A DNA stretch of 64,000 nucleotides, from NCBI GenBank assembly GCA_020226215.1, contig CM035232.1, positions 61,079,220 through 61,143,219 of the forward strand, written 5' to 3'. This DNA is from Sindora glabra (Eukaryota; Streptophyta; Magnoliopsida; Fabales; Fabaceae). A program made the translations under genes and the position numbers. Under the pieces are notes generated by a model. The model was not told where the DNA came from. It saw nothing but the letters and a program-made list of their open reading frames with translations, and did not search any database. Below are positions 50,258-63,328 of this stretch, one piece after another. Position 1 is the first letter of the stretch, and each line of letters starts with the position of its first letter.

Positions 50258-50325
50258 AAAAAGTGAGAACCCCACCTAACTCCCAAAATTATAAAGACAC
50301 AAAAGTGAGAACCTCCCCTAACTCG
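50258..50325 (+). repeat. 42-bp direct tandem repeat, 1.6 units
   Basis: AAAAGTGAGAACCCCACCTA at about 50,258 and AAAAGTGAGAACCTCCCCTA at about 50,300, each followed by ACTC and CC or GC. Confidence 0.75.
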
Positions 50326-51675
50326 CATTTATCTTGCATAACTACACCCCATTTTCATACATAAAAACTTTTCTTACCTTCTTACATCAAATGAAACCAC
50401 TAAAGCTTAAGAAGTTGAAGTTTAGTTGTCATCAAGGTAAGATTTTCCCTATCTCATATTATTTGAGTAAGATTCTAAAAAAAAAAAAATTGGTTAATGA
50501 TCATGGTTTATTCTCTTTATCTAAATTTTCATCATTTAAAGTCATAACATAGGGTGAGTGGTTCCTTCCCCTTGAATTATTTTACTCTTTTTTAGTTTTA
50601 CAAATTTATATGCAAGTATAACAATCAAGAGTTCTAAAAATTAAACATGAAAGTTACATGTTTTGGGTTAGTAAGAATTTGATGGAATGGTGATGTATAT
50701 TAATGAAATTATAAATATGAACATAACATTAGAAGAGGATGAAGGAGGCATGATGAAATCATGAATAATCCTTAAAGAGCCTTGTTGTGTATGAATATGG
50801 GTACAAGGGAAGGATTTAGGACAGACGAAATGTTATATTCACTTAAAGCATCGAAATTTCCTTTTGAAAAACATAGTATTAGGTTTGGCCATACCATGAT
50901 TTAGGGCGTTAATGTTTTATTTAATGTAATTATGAGAAGTGATATTTATAAAAGGCAAGTGTATAGAAGGAATAATAAAATGGCTTTAAAAATTGTAATT
51001 GAAAGCAAGTAAAATTGAGAAAAAATAAATGATAATATTAAGGGTACTTCATTAAATTATGATTGTTGAAAACAGAAAAATTAAGAAAATTAGGAGAGGA
51101 TTTGTTCACTTTCACCATTTCCTCTTAAATATAATTAAAATTGTTTCTAACTAGTGAAGGATGATCCGATCTAAATATAATAAACTAATAAGCAACTAAT
51201 TTAGTAAAAATAAAAGAATCCATTTTATATGTGAGGTTACTCATGAATATGGTTGGATTGATTTTGATTATTATAAAAATATGTGATTGATAAATAAGAA
51301 CATTGACAACCTTAATTGTATAGAATATGTGCTATGGTAATATGTGGAAAAATGTCATAAGATTAAGGGAAAAATTAAAGAAGGAGGTCACAGGTACCTT
51401 CTCACAAGCTATAGAATTAATTAAAATTATACTTATTTAAAGTATGATGAGTTAATTGTAGGAATTATGTAAAAGATATTATGTGATATGTATGTGTATG
51501 GCAATTATATATATACTTGTGATATGGATGCATCCAGTGTTTCTAAATCCTATGAGATTTTGATGAATATGCACACATTAATCATTTTGAAATATGTGCA
51601 TGAAAACCATAAAAGTGTGTTGGATTTGATTATTTGTGAATACATTTATGAGTATCATGAAATAAATTGTGATAC

Positions 51676-51788
51676 GATATGATTGTGATTTAATATAGCA
51701 AAGTTATGGTATGATATGATAACTATCTAATATGGCAAGAGTTATGGTATGATGCAATAGCCATTTGATATGGTGAGAGTTGCAGTGT
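51676..51788 (+). repeat. 38-bp minisatellite, three units
   Basis: Units at 51,676, 51,713 and 51,751 share GAT.....A....TTTAATATrGC...AGTTATGGTAT with substitutions. They lie inside the long LTR insertion. Confidence 0.8.
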
Positions 51789-52149
51789 GATATAAACATG
51801 TGCTATATAAATACAGAGAATTTAGTTATTGGTGATGGGAGACTAATAGTATGGTAATAAGGATAAGAAGTATGGTATCACATTATGGTCCATAAGATTA
51901 CCAGTGATATAAGGTTATCAATGTTGTTATAAGAAAGAGAAGTACAATATTAAATTTTGTTGCATTCATTATATACATGGTTATTTGTCATATGCTTATG
52001 AGTATTACATGGCCATGATTACACATATTGTATGCTTATGAGGTGCTACCATGTTATATGATATATGTCCATAATCTATATGTTGGTCATGAAAAATGCC
52101 TAGTAAGCTTACAAAGTACGCATTAACAAACCTATTTCTAATTGCTTGG

Positions 52150-53714
52150 TGATTAATGTGCAATATTTTTATTATATTATTTTCTCCTATTTCATTCCTC
52201 TTTATATGTTATATATGCTTTATTTTATAGAATTGACTTTGTTACGTAATTTTGGGTTTATTTTGCAATGAATTGAAATTATTTGGTCAAATTGGATTTT
52301 TTATACTATTTCAAAATTTTAATTATATCTTAAGCTTCAAATGTCAAATTAGGTAATTTTTATATTGTTGGAAAGTTTAAAGAAAGCTCTACAACTTTTA
52401 TTTCTTAGTCAAAATCCAATTTAGACGTCTAGAAGGTATTATTTAACTGAGAATTTAAAATCTTGTTTCTGTTTCAGCTAAGTTAGCTTTAGTTTTTAGC
52501 CATATTTAGAGCTCCAAAGGTCTAATTAAGGTGAACCAGTGTTCAAAGCTTCCTAATAGCCAACTCTACAAACTTTTTATTTGTGGTTTAATGAAATTAG
52601 GCAATTTTGATAGTTTTACATTAGGTGAAAGTCAGACTTACAAAATTTCATTATTGTTACTCTTAGAATACATTATTTTGTAAAATAGGTTCTAAGCTTA
52701 AAAAATTAGTAAAATCCTATTCTTTGTAACCTTAAGAGACATAGCATTCAAGTTCATTAAGGTTTAAGAGTTAGAAAGTTAGATATAGAAGGGGCAAGAA
52801 CACACTACTTGAACACTTTATGTAATTTAGTAGACAATTTTTTCTTTTCTTAATTTTTTTCTTTTCAAGCCATAAAATTCTGAGTTCCTAGTTGATTCAA
52901 GGATAGTGAAACCTATCCTTATTTAGATTATGAGATCCTAAATTGTAATATTGATGTATTTTAATTAATTTTTCTCATTTATTAATTCTTTATGCTGATT
53001 ACTTGAATTTGCATGTATTAAGTGTTAATTTAGAATAATTGGTATTCAACCTTGTGATTTATGATCTTTAGTTATTTTTATGTTAAATTATGATTAGCTA
53101 ATCATGATTCTTCGCATAAGGATAGAAGGTTAAGAGATTGAATAAAAGGTTTTTAGTTTAATTTTTTTATTTAACCAAATTTTATTTCCAACTCAATATT
53201 GATCTAGCATTATGGGTTATAATGATTGCCTAATCTTGCTAATGTTGATTGATCAATTTCTAGATGGTCATCAAGGTTAAAAAATTAATTAAAATAGTCA
53301 AATATTTTATGATTTACAATTAATCAACACTAAAAGCTATCAATCTTTAGATTAACTATTTTGCCATCTTGGTTTTTTATTTATTTTACTTCTATATTTA
53401 GTTTAGTTTAGTACATTTATTTTAATTTCAAATCAAACCCACCCCAAATATAGTTCTATGTTTTGCATCTTTTTATATATTGAATGCATTCTATATTCTA
53501 CATTTTTATTGCATTTTATTTTAATTCTATTTACATTTTATTTTAGTTTCTTTTCTACATTCTATTGCATTTTAATTGCATTTTGTTGACTAGTAATAAT
53601 TGTGAAGGATAATATCAAGTGGATCATAGGGTATGACCTGGTTTGTCACCCAATATTGTATTATTTTTAGCAAACTAGTAATAGTTAATTTTAGTGTATT
53701 GTAGTACATATTCA
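52150..53714 (+). repeat. Solo LTR nested inside the long LTR insertion
   Basis: Same family and orientation as 44,053-45,638. It starts TGATTAATGTGCAATATTT and shares CTTAAGCTTCAAATGTCAAA...TTTTTATATTGTTGGAAAG and GGTATGACCTGGTTTGTCAC with the other copies. It ends near TTTAGTGTATTGTAGTACAT. No target duplication could be made out, so the right boundary may be off by some bases. It is the innermost layer of the nest. Confidence 0.75.
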
Positions 53715-54330
53715 ATGATTTTACTACCAATTGTATATTGTATGTGAATCAAGGTGACATTATAGAAATAAATAAAATTTATAAGCAATTAAAGTCACTC
53801 TTGAGAAAAAATATGTACACTTTATAGATAAAATATAACCACTAAGTCCACCAAGGCTTACTCCTATTATGTTTACATTTTTAGGTATGAAGATACAATG
53901 CTAAGATGCCAATTCACACAGACTTAATGGTGATCACAATGCTACACAGCGTTTAGGATGATCCACATCATCTTCCACTATAAGCTATACTTAGATCTTC
54001 ACGAATGCACCCTTATGTACAATATCCATCATGAGTACATTACTAGCCCTAATATAACCTACTTAATTAGGGATAGTTATTTTGACATTCTATTGCCATA
54101 GAACATAAGGGTTATGGACGGTCATATATATAAGGCTAGCTTTTATGACTCATTTGTATATATATTTAGGGTAACTTAATCATTTATGGATAGTTGTACT
54201 AAAGTTTATTTGCATTTATTAATATGAGCTTTCAAGTGCAAACTATTTTTCATAAAAAGCATCTTGCATAAACATACTTATTTAGAATTAAATGCTCATA
54301 ACCTAGATTGTGAAGTTTATGGGTGTTACA

Positions 54331-54680
54331 AGAACTTGGCCATCTCCTCAATAATATGGACCTATCCTTCTGATTGATGTCTATTCCTCACATACTTTTT
54401 TAAAATTTTCATATATTACTCAAAGGGGTACATCCATCTTAAGTAAATCGATTTGTATAGTTTTATCTTTCTTATTAAAAAGATAATAAGATGCACTATA
54501 ATATAAAAAAATAAAAGGTGGGAAGTGCATCCTTAACTGACATAATGTAAGTATAATTTATCTTTGCAAGTTAATTAACTTATCAAGATTAACAATCTTG
54601 CTACATATTGCATTAAAAAAGAATAAAGTCTAATGATAACATGTTTGATATGTTTAAGTAAAATTGATCAAATAGTCATT
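54331..54680 (-). pseudogene. CACTA TNP2 transposase, middle part between two insertions
   Basis: The minus strand reads IVHLIIFLIRKIKLYKSIYLRWMYPFE*YMKILKKYVRN in pieces, the HLVREIRLCGPVYLRWMYPFERYMK segment of TNP2 transposases. It ends in EEMAKF at the point where the long LTR insertion begins. The frame resumes with CIDNL beyond the insertion at 48,386. Confidence 0.85.
54673..54680 (+). repeat. 8-bp target-site duplication TAGTCATT, left copy
   Basis: Identical octamer at 55,840-55,847 on the other side of the inserted element. Eight bases is the hAT hallmark. Confidence 0.85.
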
Positions 54681-55839
54681 AATAAACCTATTAAAATGGG
54701 CTAATTCAACTCTATTAGGCTAATCCAATGGGTAAAAATTATACATTGGACTAGTCCCTAAAATAAGCTACATTTTTACTAGGTAAGGTCCAGATTGGGT
54801 TACGATAATACCAATCCTAATCCCAATACCAGTCCTAGTCCTAGGTTGACATTTGCTAAGCAGGTTCAAGTGAATTTTCATAACCTGTTACACTTTATTA
54901 TTATTACTATCATATTAGTTGTTTATTTATTATTAACTTTATATCATTAATTAATTAAAATCTATTATTATTTATTAAATATAATTATATGTTAGTGAGT
55001 TATATATATTATATATGAAAATAAATATATATTATTAAAATCTAGTAAATACATAAATTGCATTTAATAAATACATTAATAAAATAGTTTAAATTTTATA
55101 TTGATTAAGAATTTTATATTATATATTTATTTCATTTAATAAAATAAATTTATATTATTAAATATATATTGATCAAGTTAAAAGTATTATATATGAAAAG
55201 TAAATATATTCAATAATTTATATATTATCAAATGTATTTATAAATAAATAATTATATAAACAATATATGAATAAAAATAATTATAATAACTTATATATTA
55301 ATAACTATAAATAACAATGTATTATATTATATATATGTATATACTATATTTAAAATTAATATTAAAATTATTTATTTAAAATTTTTAAATAATTCAAAAT
55401 TTTAATATTAAAATACTAATTCAAATTTTAATATAATTATTTATTTTGATAAACTTATATAATATATATTGATAATATTAAATATATAAATTTATTAATT
55501 TTAATATTAAAAATTATTTAATATTAGTCATATATAATTTTAATATTGTATATATTAAAGTATAATTTTAATATACTAAAATTATTATTTTAATATTTGT
55601 ATAAAAATTAAATATATAATAAATTAATCATTTATTACTTACTACTATTATCAGGCTAATGGATTAACTAAATAACTTGATGAGTTAATATTTAATAATC
55701 CTAATCTTTTATTAAGTTGAGCCACTGTTATTATTTTTCATACCAGTTCCAATCCTATACTAGGTAAAATTATATCGGGCTAGGTAAAATTATACTAGTC
55801 TCAAGTTAATCCGTTAAACCTAACTCATTTTGACACCTC
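54681..55839. mobile_element. Non-autonomous hAT-type element inside the CACTA transposase
   Basis: 1,159 bases flanked by TAGTCATT on both sides. The right end, read inward, is GAGGTGTCAAAATGAGTTAG, a common hAT-like terminus; the left end has CCTATTAAAATGGGCTAA. These are a degraded inverted pair. No transposase sequence inside. An internal ~320-base block is shared with 4,309-4,632. Removing the element plus one duplication rejoins the transposase frame (LLLPMTI*SILLKH). Confidence 0.85.
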
Positions 55840-55847
55840 TAGTCATT

Positions 55848-57864
55848 GGTAGTAGTAGTTGTGTTAAAGTATAATAATCATGAGATTTCAAGCCGACTAG
55901 TTTTTAAGTCTTTTATTGAGAATAAGCACTTGATGTTTAAAAAATATCCCTATAGTACCTTAACACTAAATAGATATTCATAAAAGTTTATTTTCTCTTT
56001 TTTAGATAGAGTATAGCAAGTTGGTAGAAGATATGTATATTAATCCTTTCTTTCTAGTATTAGTTCTCTCTAAATGACATTTCAACCAAGTTTAAGTTAG
56101 CTTTGAATCCATCCTTGACTTTCTCCTATACGTTCAATAATGTTCTAATGAAACTATCATAAATATTTTTCTCCACTTGCATGACATCAATGTTGTGTCT
56201 CATGGATAGCTTTTTTTTAGTATGAAAGATTGGATAATGTGGACCTTTTTTTCTATGAAATATCCTTACCTACAATTTTTTAGGTTTGACAAGAATGATA
56301 TTAACATTTTTTACTTGTTCATAAACTTGAAATACAAAATTATACATAATTAAGAAATCAAAGGCATTATTTAGTTATTAATAATAAAATGATTGATAAT
56401 TCTTAATATTCAATTACACATGTTCATACTTTAGCTAAAGGAGTTGAAGTCATTACTTCTTTTGATAACCCATTGAAAGCCTTTCTTAGATAGTGATATC
56501 AATTGTCATAATGCAAAAATATTCAATAACTAAGAAACACCATCTTTTTACCACACTTTAATTAAGAAGAACAGGTACCATTTTTATAAATAGGGCATGC
56601 TCTATGCCTTTTGATGTTATAGCCACATAAGTTGTATATTGAGAAGTCATCAAATATGCAAAAAAATGGTATGTAAAACAAAGGACTATTGGCAATATAC
56701 ATTAAAAATTAAGATGCCTTTTTTCCACATTATTTTTAAGTCTTCAATAAGTAGTGTTTAGAAGAAATCTATGTCATTTTCATTTGTTTTGGCCTTAAAA
56801 TTAACAAGGACAACATGATATACTTACGCTTCGTGCATAGTTAAAGAGGTAGATTATAGATCACCAATATAATGGGCCATGTGATGTGTTTACCACTTAT
56901 GTTACCATGAGAGTTCATTTCATTAGTACAAAGTGCAAATTTAAGGTTTATTAGGTTCATTAAAAAATACAAATAACAATGTATCAATTATCCTTTATTA
57001 GGAAAAATCAATTGGATGTTGAAATTTGCCACTAGGTGTTGTTTGGTCTACATGTTATGTTAAGTTCCTAGCATCTCTTACATTGTCAAATTTTCATTTA
57101 AACATTGGTATTATTGGAAGATACCAAAACACCTTAACTAGATTATTGATATCATTATTCTTCCTTAGGTTATAATGCGATGCCTTATATTTTGGACACT
57201 TCTCTAAAGCTTTATTCTTATTTTAGTACAATATGCAATCATTGAAGTAAGCATATATCTTCTTGTATCCCATACCTATGGGGCACATGACTTTTTTAAC
57301 TTCATAAGTATGATCTAGTAGCTGATTCCCTTCAAGGAGCATTTTTTTCAATAGTTATAGCAATGCCATAAGGCTCTTACCACTTTGACCATTCCCTAAC
57401 TTTCAAGTTGGACAATCTCAGCATAGCAAATAAATTTGGTGTAACTCGAATGCAAATGCTTTTCCACATCACTAAACAAGTTATAAAGGACATGCATATG
57501 CTTAGTAAAATTATCTTCAATATTATGAACCACGTCTTCTAACCAATCATCAATTCTTGAATATATATCATCACTTTCATGTATTTTTTTTGCCTCCATA
57601 AGTATAAGATGACGTGGAAAACTAACTTTCCCCATGTTATTCCTATCGCATATGCCCTTAGTCAATGTTTTTGAAAAATAAATGCTCTTTTATCCTTGTT
57701 GAATTAAGAATCCTAACATAGACTTATTCCTCACAAAGATACCTAATGAGTTAATTACTAATTTCCTCCTTCTTCTCTTTGCCTATAGCAAATCTAATAA
57801 ACTAATCAATCCCTTTAGCATATTTTGGGGTTAAAGGATGAGTAAACATCCATCCATGATCCAT
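55848..57864 (-). pseudogene. CACTA TNP2 transposase, N-terminal and catalytic part
   Basis: Starts at the ATG at 57,864 with MDHGWMFTHPLTPKYAKGID*F, the Transpos_assoc domain start of plant CACTA transposases, followed by the segment ending HGES near 57,620. Then come ESDDIYSRIDDWLEDVVHNIEDNFT...LLSDVEKHLHSSYTKF-like blocks (57,396-57,665). Next are GKSLMALL*LLKKMLLEGNQL...YEVKKVMCPIGMGYKKIYAY (57,200-57,390), NIDVMQVEKN and LLNV*EKVKDG (about 56,120-56,200), and finally GLKSHDYYTLTQLLLPMTI at the hAT insertion. Numerous stops and frameshifts. Confidence 0.88.
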
Positions 57865-59113
57865 GACTACCCACTCTAAAGCAAAAATGCAACAAATACT
57901 AAGAAATTGACAATTAAAGAAAACACAAACATGTTAACAATATAAAAGTGTTAATGAAATTGATAAATATATATCAACACCCCATTCAACCTAAAATCCT
58001 AGAAAAAGAAATCAAACATATAGAATCCAAATAAAAATAAACGTATATAATTATCATGACATTATATGGTCCTTCTTTATATTTAGAAGAAAAATAAGCA
58101 TTACAAACGTACGTTAATGCAATAAAGAAGACTTCAACAAGTTAAAGGATGAACAAGAAATTGAATACGAGCTTTGATGAACATTGGTGGAAATATCTAC
58201 TTACATTATAATTAATCTTCAGAAGAAGATTGAAGAACTATACACTTTATTCTTTGGTGCTAAGTTAAAGATTAACAAGTATTTCAACTTCCACATTCAT
58301 TTTCATAAATTATTTAAAAGGTAAAATGACATCTTTAGATGTTCAATATTGATTATATACTAAAATCGATGTGGAATATTTGATGTCATATAAAAATGTT
58401 AACAGTCAAATATAATGCATCAGTTAATAAACAACTATCATTTTAAATATTTTTCACATTGATTTAATACAAACAACCAATATGGTTTCATGATTTTTTA
58501 TTAGAGAAAAACATATGCTTGAATATGGGAAATATAGTTTAATATGTCAATTATTATAACAAGTAAATGTCATAACATAAAAACATTGGTTCTTTGAAAG
58601 AAATCGACATGGTTTATTTTTTTTTTACAACATACTGAAATATTCTATTCTTAATAAAATGTTCTGTTCTTCACACACTTATATACAGAATAAATCAACA
58701 TATTGAAATCTTTTAAAACTTAGATTGAGCATTTATTTTTAAATGTTTTAAAGAGAAAGAAAGTAACATTACTCATTATCATTGAAATGATTATCTAATC
58801 AAGAATTGAAAACTACCTAAGTGCAAAAAGTTATGAACATAAATAATAGCAACTTAAAAGTAAATAAAAAATATAAGAGAAAGGAGACAATGAAGAATTA
58901 TTAAATTATAATTTTATTTATTATCATAAACTTCTTTGTATCATTACATCAACAAAATATAATAAACTAATTATATATATATAGTATGTAATAGACATGA
59001 TTGTTTGATGACTCAAATTATCATGCATACTATACATGGCATATACAACTTGGTGATGCAAAAAATACACTAAAACACTAATAAATTAAACAACCATTTC
59101 TTTATACTTGAGG
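57865..59113. other. CACTA upstream/subterminal region and flank
   Basis: Upstream of the transposase start. 58,340-58,630 carries recurrent ACATTGGTT / ATCGATGTGG / TTGACAT-type strings (CACTA subterminal array). The stretch 58,640-59,113 holds no recognisable gene. Confidence 0.5.
59111..59113 (+). repeat. 3-bp target duplication AGG, left copy
   Basis: AGG directly precedes the CACTATTATA end; AGG also directly follows the other end at 63,326-63,328. Three bases is the CACTA norm but weak by itself. Confidence 0.6.
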
Positions 59114-62100
59114 CACTATTATAGAAAAGTTATTTAATATCGGTTGTCTAATAGATTCAATGTCAATTTCAAACTATCATTTTATAAAACATCATTGTAA
59201 ATATTTTATGATGTTGGTTATATAACCAATATGGTTTACAAATATTATGTTGATTTCTATAACAAGCAAATTATTGTAGTTTCTTGTAGGACACAAAACT
59301 TGTTAGCTAATCACATTTAAATTGATGTTATCTTATTTTAATAATTAATGTGGAATGTGTTATATACTACATTATTTATTCACCTAATTGATATTGTATC
59401 ACTCTCCCCCATTAAAAAAAAACCTTTGCTTACATCTTTTCCATTCCATCAGTATCTTAAATCATTTCCTACTACACTACTTTTAATTTGAAATATATTA
59501 AGAACAACAAAAAATACAAAACTCTAACATTATAATACAATTTTGATATAAGGGATTAAAGAATACCTAATGATTTGTATTACTAAATGGTATATGTTTA
59601 GAGCACTTTCAAAATACATAGGAACAAAATAAGCATAAAAAATTTTAAGTGTTGCAATAATTATAAATAAAAAATTTATTATGATGAAAAAAATTACCTC
59701 TTAATTTGTAGTGGATATCCCTATTCTCTATATCTCCCACACTTTAACTAAATTAATATCTGTATCGCAATTTCAATATCTTTAAAGTAAAAAAAGTTTG
59801 AAAATGATGAAGGGTTACCTTAGATAAAGATAAGTGTTTTGCTATGGGTACTCTTTACTCAATATCTAAGGTTCTTACTTGTTAGAAAAGTATTCTTAAA
59901 TTTAATACTTGCAAATATGAGCAATATTTATTAAATTTTCATGTGGAAAATTTCTTAACTTTACAAATCGATAAAAAGCTATATCAAAGTGAAAGGCAAC
60001 AAAACATGATTGATTATAAAACTAAGAACTAAATTGTAAGAATAAACACAAAATATGAAATAAATCCTTATACTTATGTTTTGCACTTTTTTAATATGTG
60101 TTAAAATTAAATATTTATTTATAGGGTAATGAAGTTTCAATTTTGTAAAATAATTAGTTCACAAGAATATAAAACTAAAGATAATCATTTTAAGGTTGGA
60201 AGAAAAACATATCTTGATAGAGAAAGAATTACTTTTGACTTTATAATAAAATTTACAAATAGTGCTATAATTTTACCCTTTTTATTTTCATCTCACACTT
60301 TTTTGTCTTTTGTGGTTTAAGTTTAGATATTATTTACTAATTGAAAACTAACATGTATGATTAAATGGCGTTGTCTAACTAGAAAATTTGAAATGTAAGT
60401 TATTATGTAAACATTGATGTTATAAACCATAAAATCTTGTTTTTCCATTATTTTTTTAAGCAAAAAAATTATAATTTTACAACTTAGCAACATTAAAATT
60501 TTCTTTTCATGATGATATTTTTCTTATATAATCAAACAGATGCAAATAGCAACTAATTGAATAATCTAATGAATGAGAAATAATAATTTACAATGAATAA
60601 GGTTTTATCAGTAATGAGAAACTAACAAATGAGAAACTATAAATTATAAATTTTTACTTAAAATATTGTTGCACAAATGTAAAGTGGGTTAACTAAATCC
60701 TTTATATTGGACTTATGAGTTGGAGGATTTTTGTAAATTGATAATAAATTATAATATATAAGAAAAGGCAACATCACTATTCATGCATTAGACTCTTATA
60801 CTAATGTAGGAATGAAAATATTGCTTTTTCTCATAATAATTTGTCATCTTTTTACAATCCATCTATGTGTTTTATCCTTAATCATGTGATTCTTAAGATG
60901 GAATGTAATGGCTGATGATAATTATAATAAGAAAAAGTACTATAATTAGTCTTGTAATAAATTCAAAAGGCTAAGCTTTGTAATACAAAAATGACCATGC
61001 TACTTCTTTTTACTACAATTTCTCATTAGTTTGCAAATCATTGACAAGACATTGCCTAGATATTTCAAATGGAGAATGAGAATGAAATTTATAGGCATCA
61101 TATAGAGATTTAGACATCGATCATTAATTAAAATAAACATATATATGTTTTATTTCATAAAGCTTAACTATTAATATACTTTGAAACGTCATAATTTTGG
61201 TGACTCTTTAATACATATTACTTCATAAAGCTTAGTATTTATGATCAATGCTTTTATCTCCTAATATAACATACCTCATAAATGTCATCATTTGTATTGG
61301 TAAATATTTAGTACAAGTTGGCAAATATTTATTATATGTTGGTTAGTTGTTATGCTTGATATACATGTCAATTATGATAAAAAATTGCCATGGTATTGGA
61401 ATTTAATTTTTACAAACAACATTGGTTTTAATAAATAACCAAAGTTGTTAATATTTCCATTATTTTTTACAATTTCTGAACATTTTTTTATAACTTTTTC
61501 ATCTTGACATTTTTTTAGTAATGGCTTTGGAGAAAAGTGATAATCAATAAATTTTTATTTATTAATAGATTAGGTTATGATGATATAAAATCCAAACATA
61601 AATCCCATTTTACTAAGGTTATTTATAGCAATAGTTCTTACTTATGCTACAATACCTACTGCAATTAGTTAGGCAAAGTAATGGTGATTGTCTTTATGAT
61701 ATTCTTAAATTGGTTTTTGATATCCATGGAAACACCTTATAGCCAATATCAATGAACCTGTTAAGAAATATAGAAAAGAAATCATGTCTTCTTTGTTTAT
61801 TTGTAGATCAAAGAGGATGATAATATAGGAGTAGGAATTTATATCTCAGTATAAACAAATAAAGTGGAAACATAAATAAAATGTGAAGTGAAATAGAAGT
61901 TAAATAAAAAATAGAGTGAAGGAGAAACTATATTGATAGAGAACTTGGATAACAAATGAAGTGAATGTGAAAATTTATAGATAGGAGAATAACAATAGAT
62001 GTTAGTTAGTTAATAATAACTGATGTATTTTGGATGATGGTTATATGAAATTGATGTGATAAGGTACATACAATAATGTTAGTTATTTGTAAAAAAAAAA

Positions 62101-63325
62101 ACCAATGTCCTTTTTCTTATATATTGTTAATGAAATTAAATATCATATCAAATTTTAGAAAATTCCTTTGACTATTGGAAAATAAACTAACCATTTTAAA
62201 AACTTCCTAAGAAATAAATCAAGTGTGAAAAGTTTGAAAATTGTATAAATAAGATAAGATGTTTATTCTATTTTAAGAGATGTTAATTTTTGTAAATTTA
62301 AAAAAAAAATAAAAGGTCAGTTTTGAAATTAATAAAGAATGTTTCTTTAATTTTATTAAATATCATAAATTCATGATAAATTATATAGTCTTTTTATATA
62401 TTTTCCTTATAATAATACAAATATCAACACATTGAATATGAATATATATAAAAATGAGAAAGAAGATATCAATGAAAAAATTTATTCTAAAAATTTATTT
62501 ATTCTATATATTATTACATTAACAAATGCAAATTTGAAATAATATTATATAAGGAAAAAAAAGGGACTTTGGTCCTTCATTGTTATTGCCAAACTCAATC
62601 TTAGTTTTCATAGCCATCATCCAAGAACCACTCATAATTTCTATTAAATTTTTTATTAAGTTTTAACATTAGTAAATTATGAATCTAGATAATATATTTG
62701 TTTTTATTACCAATGTCAGCCTGTATTTAAGGAAGTAGAAAATAGCTCCCTTTCCATCTCACTTGAAACATTTAGAGATGGTAATAGATAAAACATCAAT
62801 AATCAGCTTTTATAACATCTTCAAAGTTGTTAGGAGAAGTGGGAGGGAGGTTATTTTCTTTCTCCTCATATACATGCTAAAGTTAGATAATGGAGATTAA
62901 CATATCATCGAAATATTTTCAAATTAAGAGTGATCGTGAAATATATGGTCAATAAACTAAACAATAAATGTCAGTTATTAAATTAAAATTAATGAGTTAG
63001 GTTTGCTTTATTATAAATAAATATTGGTTGCATTCCTTAAGGAAACTTTGCAAATTTCTTTGCACATCAGTTAATAACAAAATTGATATGTAAATATTAT
63101 CTTTTTTCCTATGCAACCTTTTAAGTGCCTTTTAAATAATGGTTTCCTAAGTTAACTATCATTTTGAGTTTCCATTTAAATTTTAAAATGAAACCACTTA
63201 AGTATAGATGTTAGTTTGTTTTAAAATCATCATTTTATTTGTCCTAATAATTTTAAAAATGTCATTGTATTTATATAGATGCCGATTTAACCTATAACTG
63301 ACATAGTTGTAATTTTGTAGTAGTA
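59114..63325. mobile_element. Non-autonomous CACTA element, 4.2 kb
   Basis: Left end CACTATTATAGAAAAG. The complement of the right end is TACTACTACAAAATTAC. Over the first ten bases the two differ only at C/T positions. Both ends have subterminal strings such as ATATCGGTTG, GATGTTGGTTATATAACC and AACCAATATGG. No transposase relic is seen; the 63-codon frame at 60,129-60,320 has no recognised content. It probably depended on a TNP2-type transposase like that of its neighbour. Confidence 0.7.
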
Positions 63326-63328
63326 AGG

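Larger units (their letters stand above)
48387..54330 (+). mobile_element. Long LTR or LTR element inserted in the CACTA transposase
   Basis: Starts TGTAGCACCCTAATAG and ends GAAGTTTATGGGTGTTACA, the TGTAACACCC...GGGTGTTACA ends of many plant Ty3/gypsy LTRs. Flanked by AGAAT / AGAAC. Net of the inner solo LTR it is about 4.4 kb. I find no gag or pol, so it is either a very long solo LTR or a non-autonomous element. It contains short tandem repeats near 50.26 and 51.68 kb. An 85-codon minus-strand frame at 48,510-48,767 is of unknown nature. Confidence 0.7.
46472..58637 (-). mobile_element. CACTA (En/Spm) transposon carrying a TNP2-type transposase, with nested insertions
   Basis: Left end CATTATTATA equals the CACTACTACA terminus with three C-to-T changes. 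Just inside are repeated short strings of the ACATTGGTT / TTGACAT type typical of CACTA subterminal arrays (46,480-46,850). A similar array occurs at 58,340-58,630, where a T-run followed by ACAACATACTG may be the degraded right end. That right end is tentative. Without its two insertions the element would be about 5 kb. The three bases left of the element are ATC; no matching right copy was found. Confidence 0.65.

Noticed and set aside
46472..63325. One single 16.9-kb CACTA element from the left end at 46,472 to the right end at 63,325
   Set aside because: The 63,325 end is followed by AGG and a CACTA-type end at 59,114 is preceded by AGG, which makes those two a better pair. The trinucleotide left of 46,472 is ATC.
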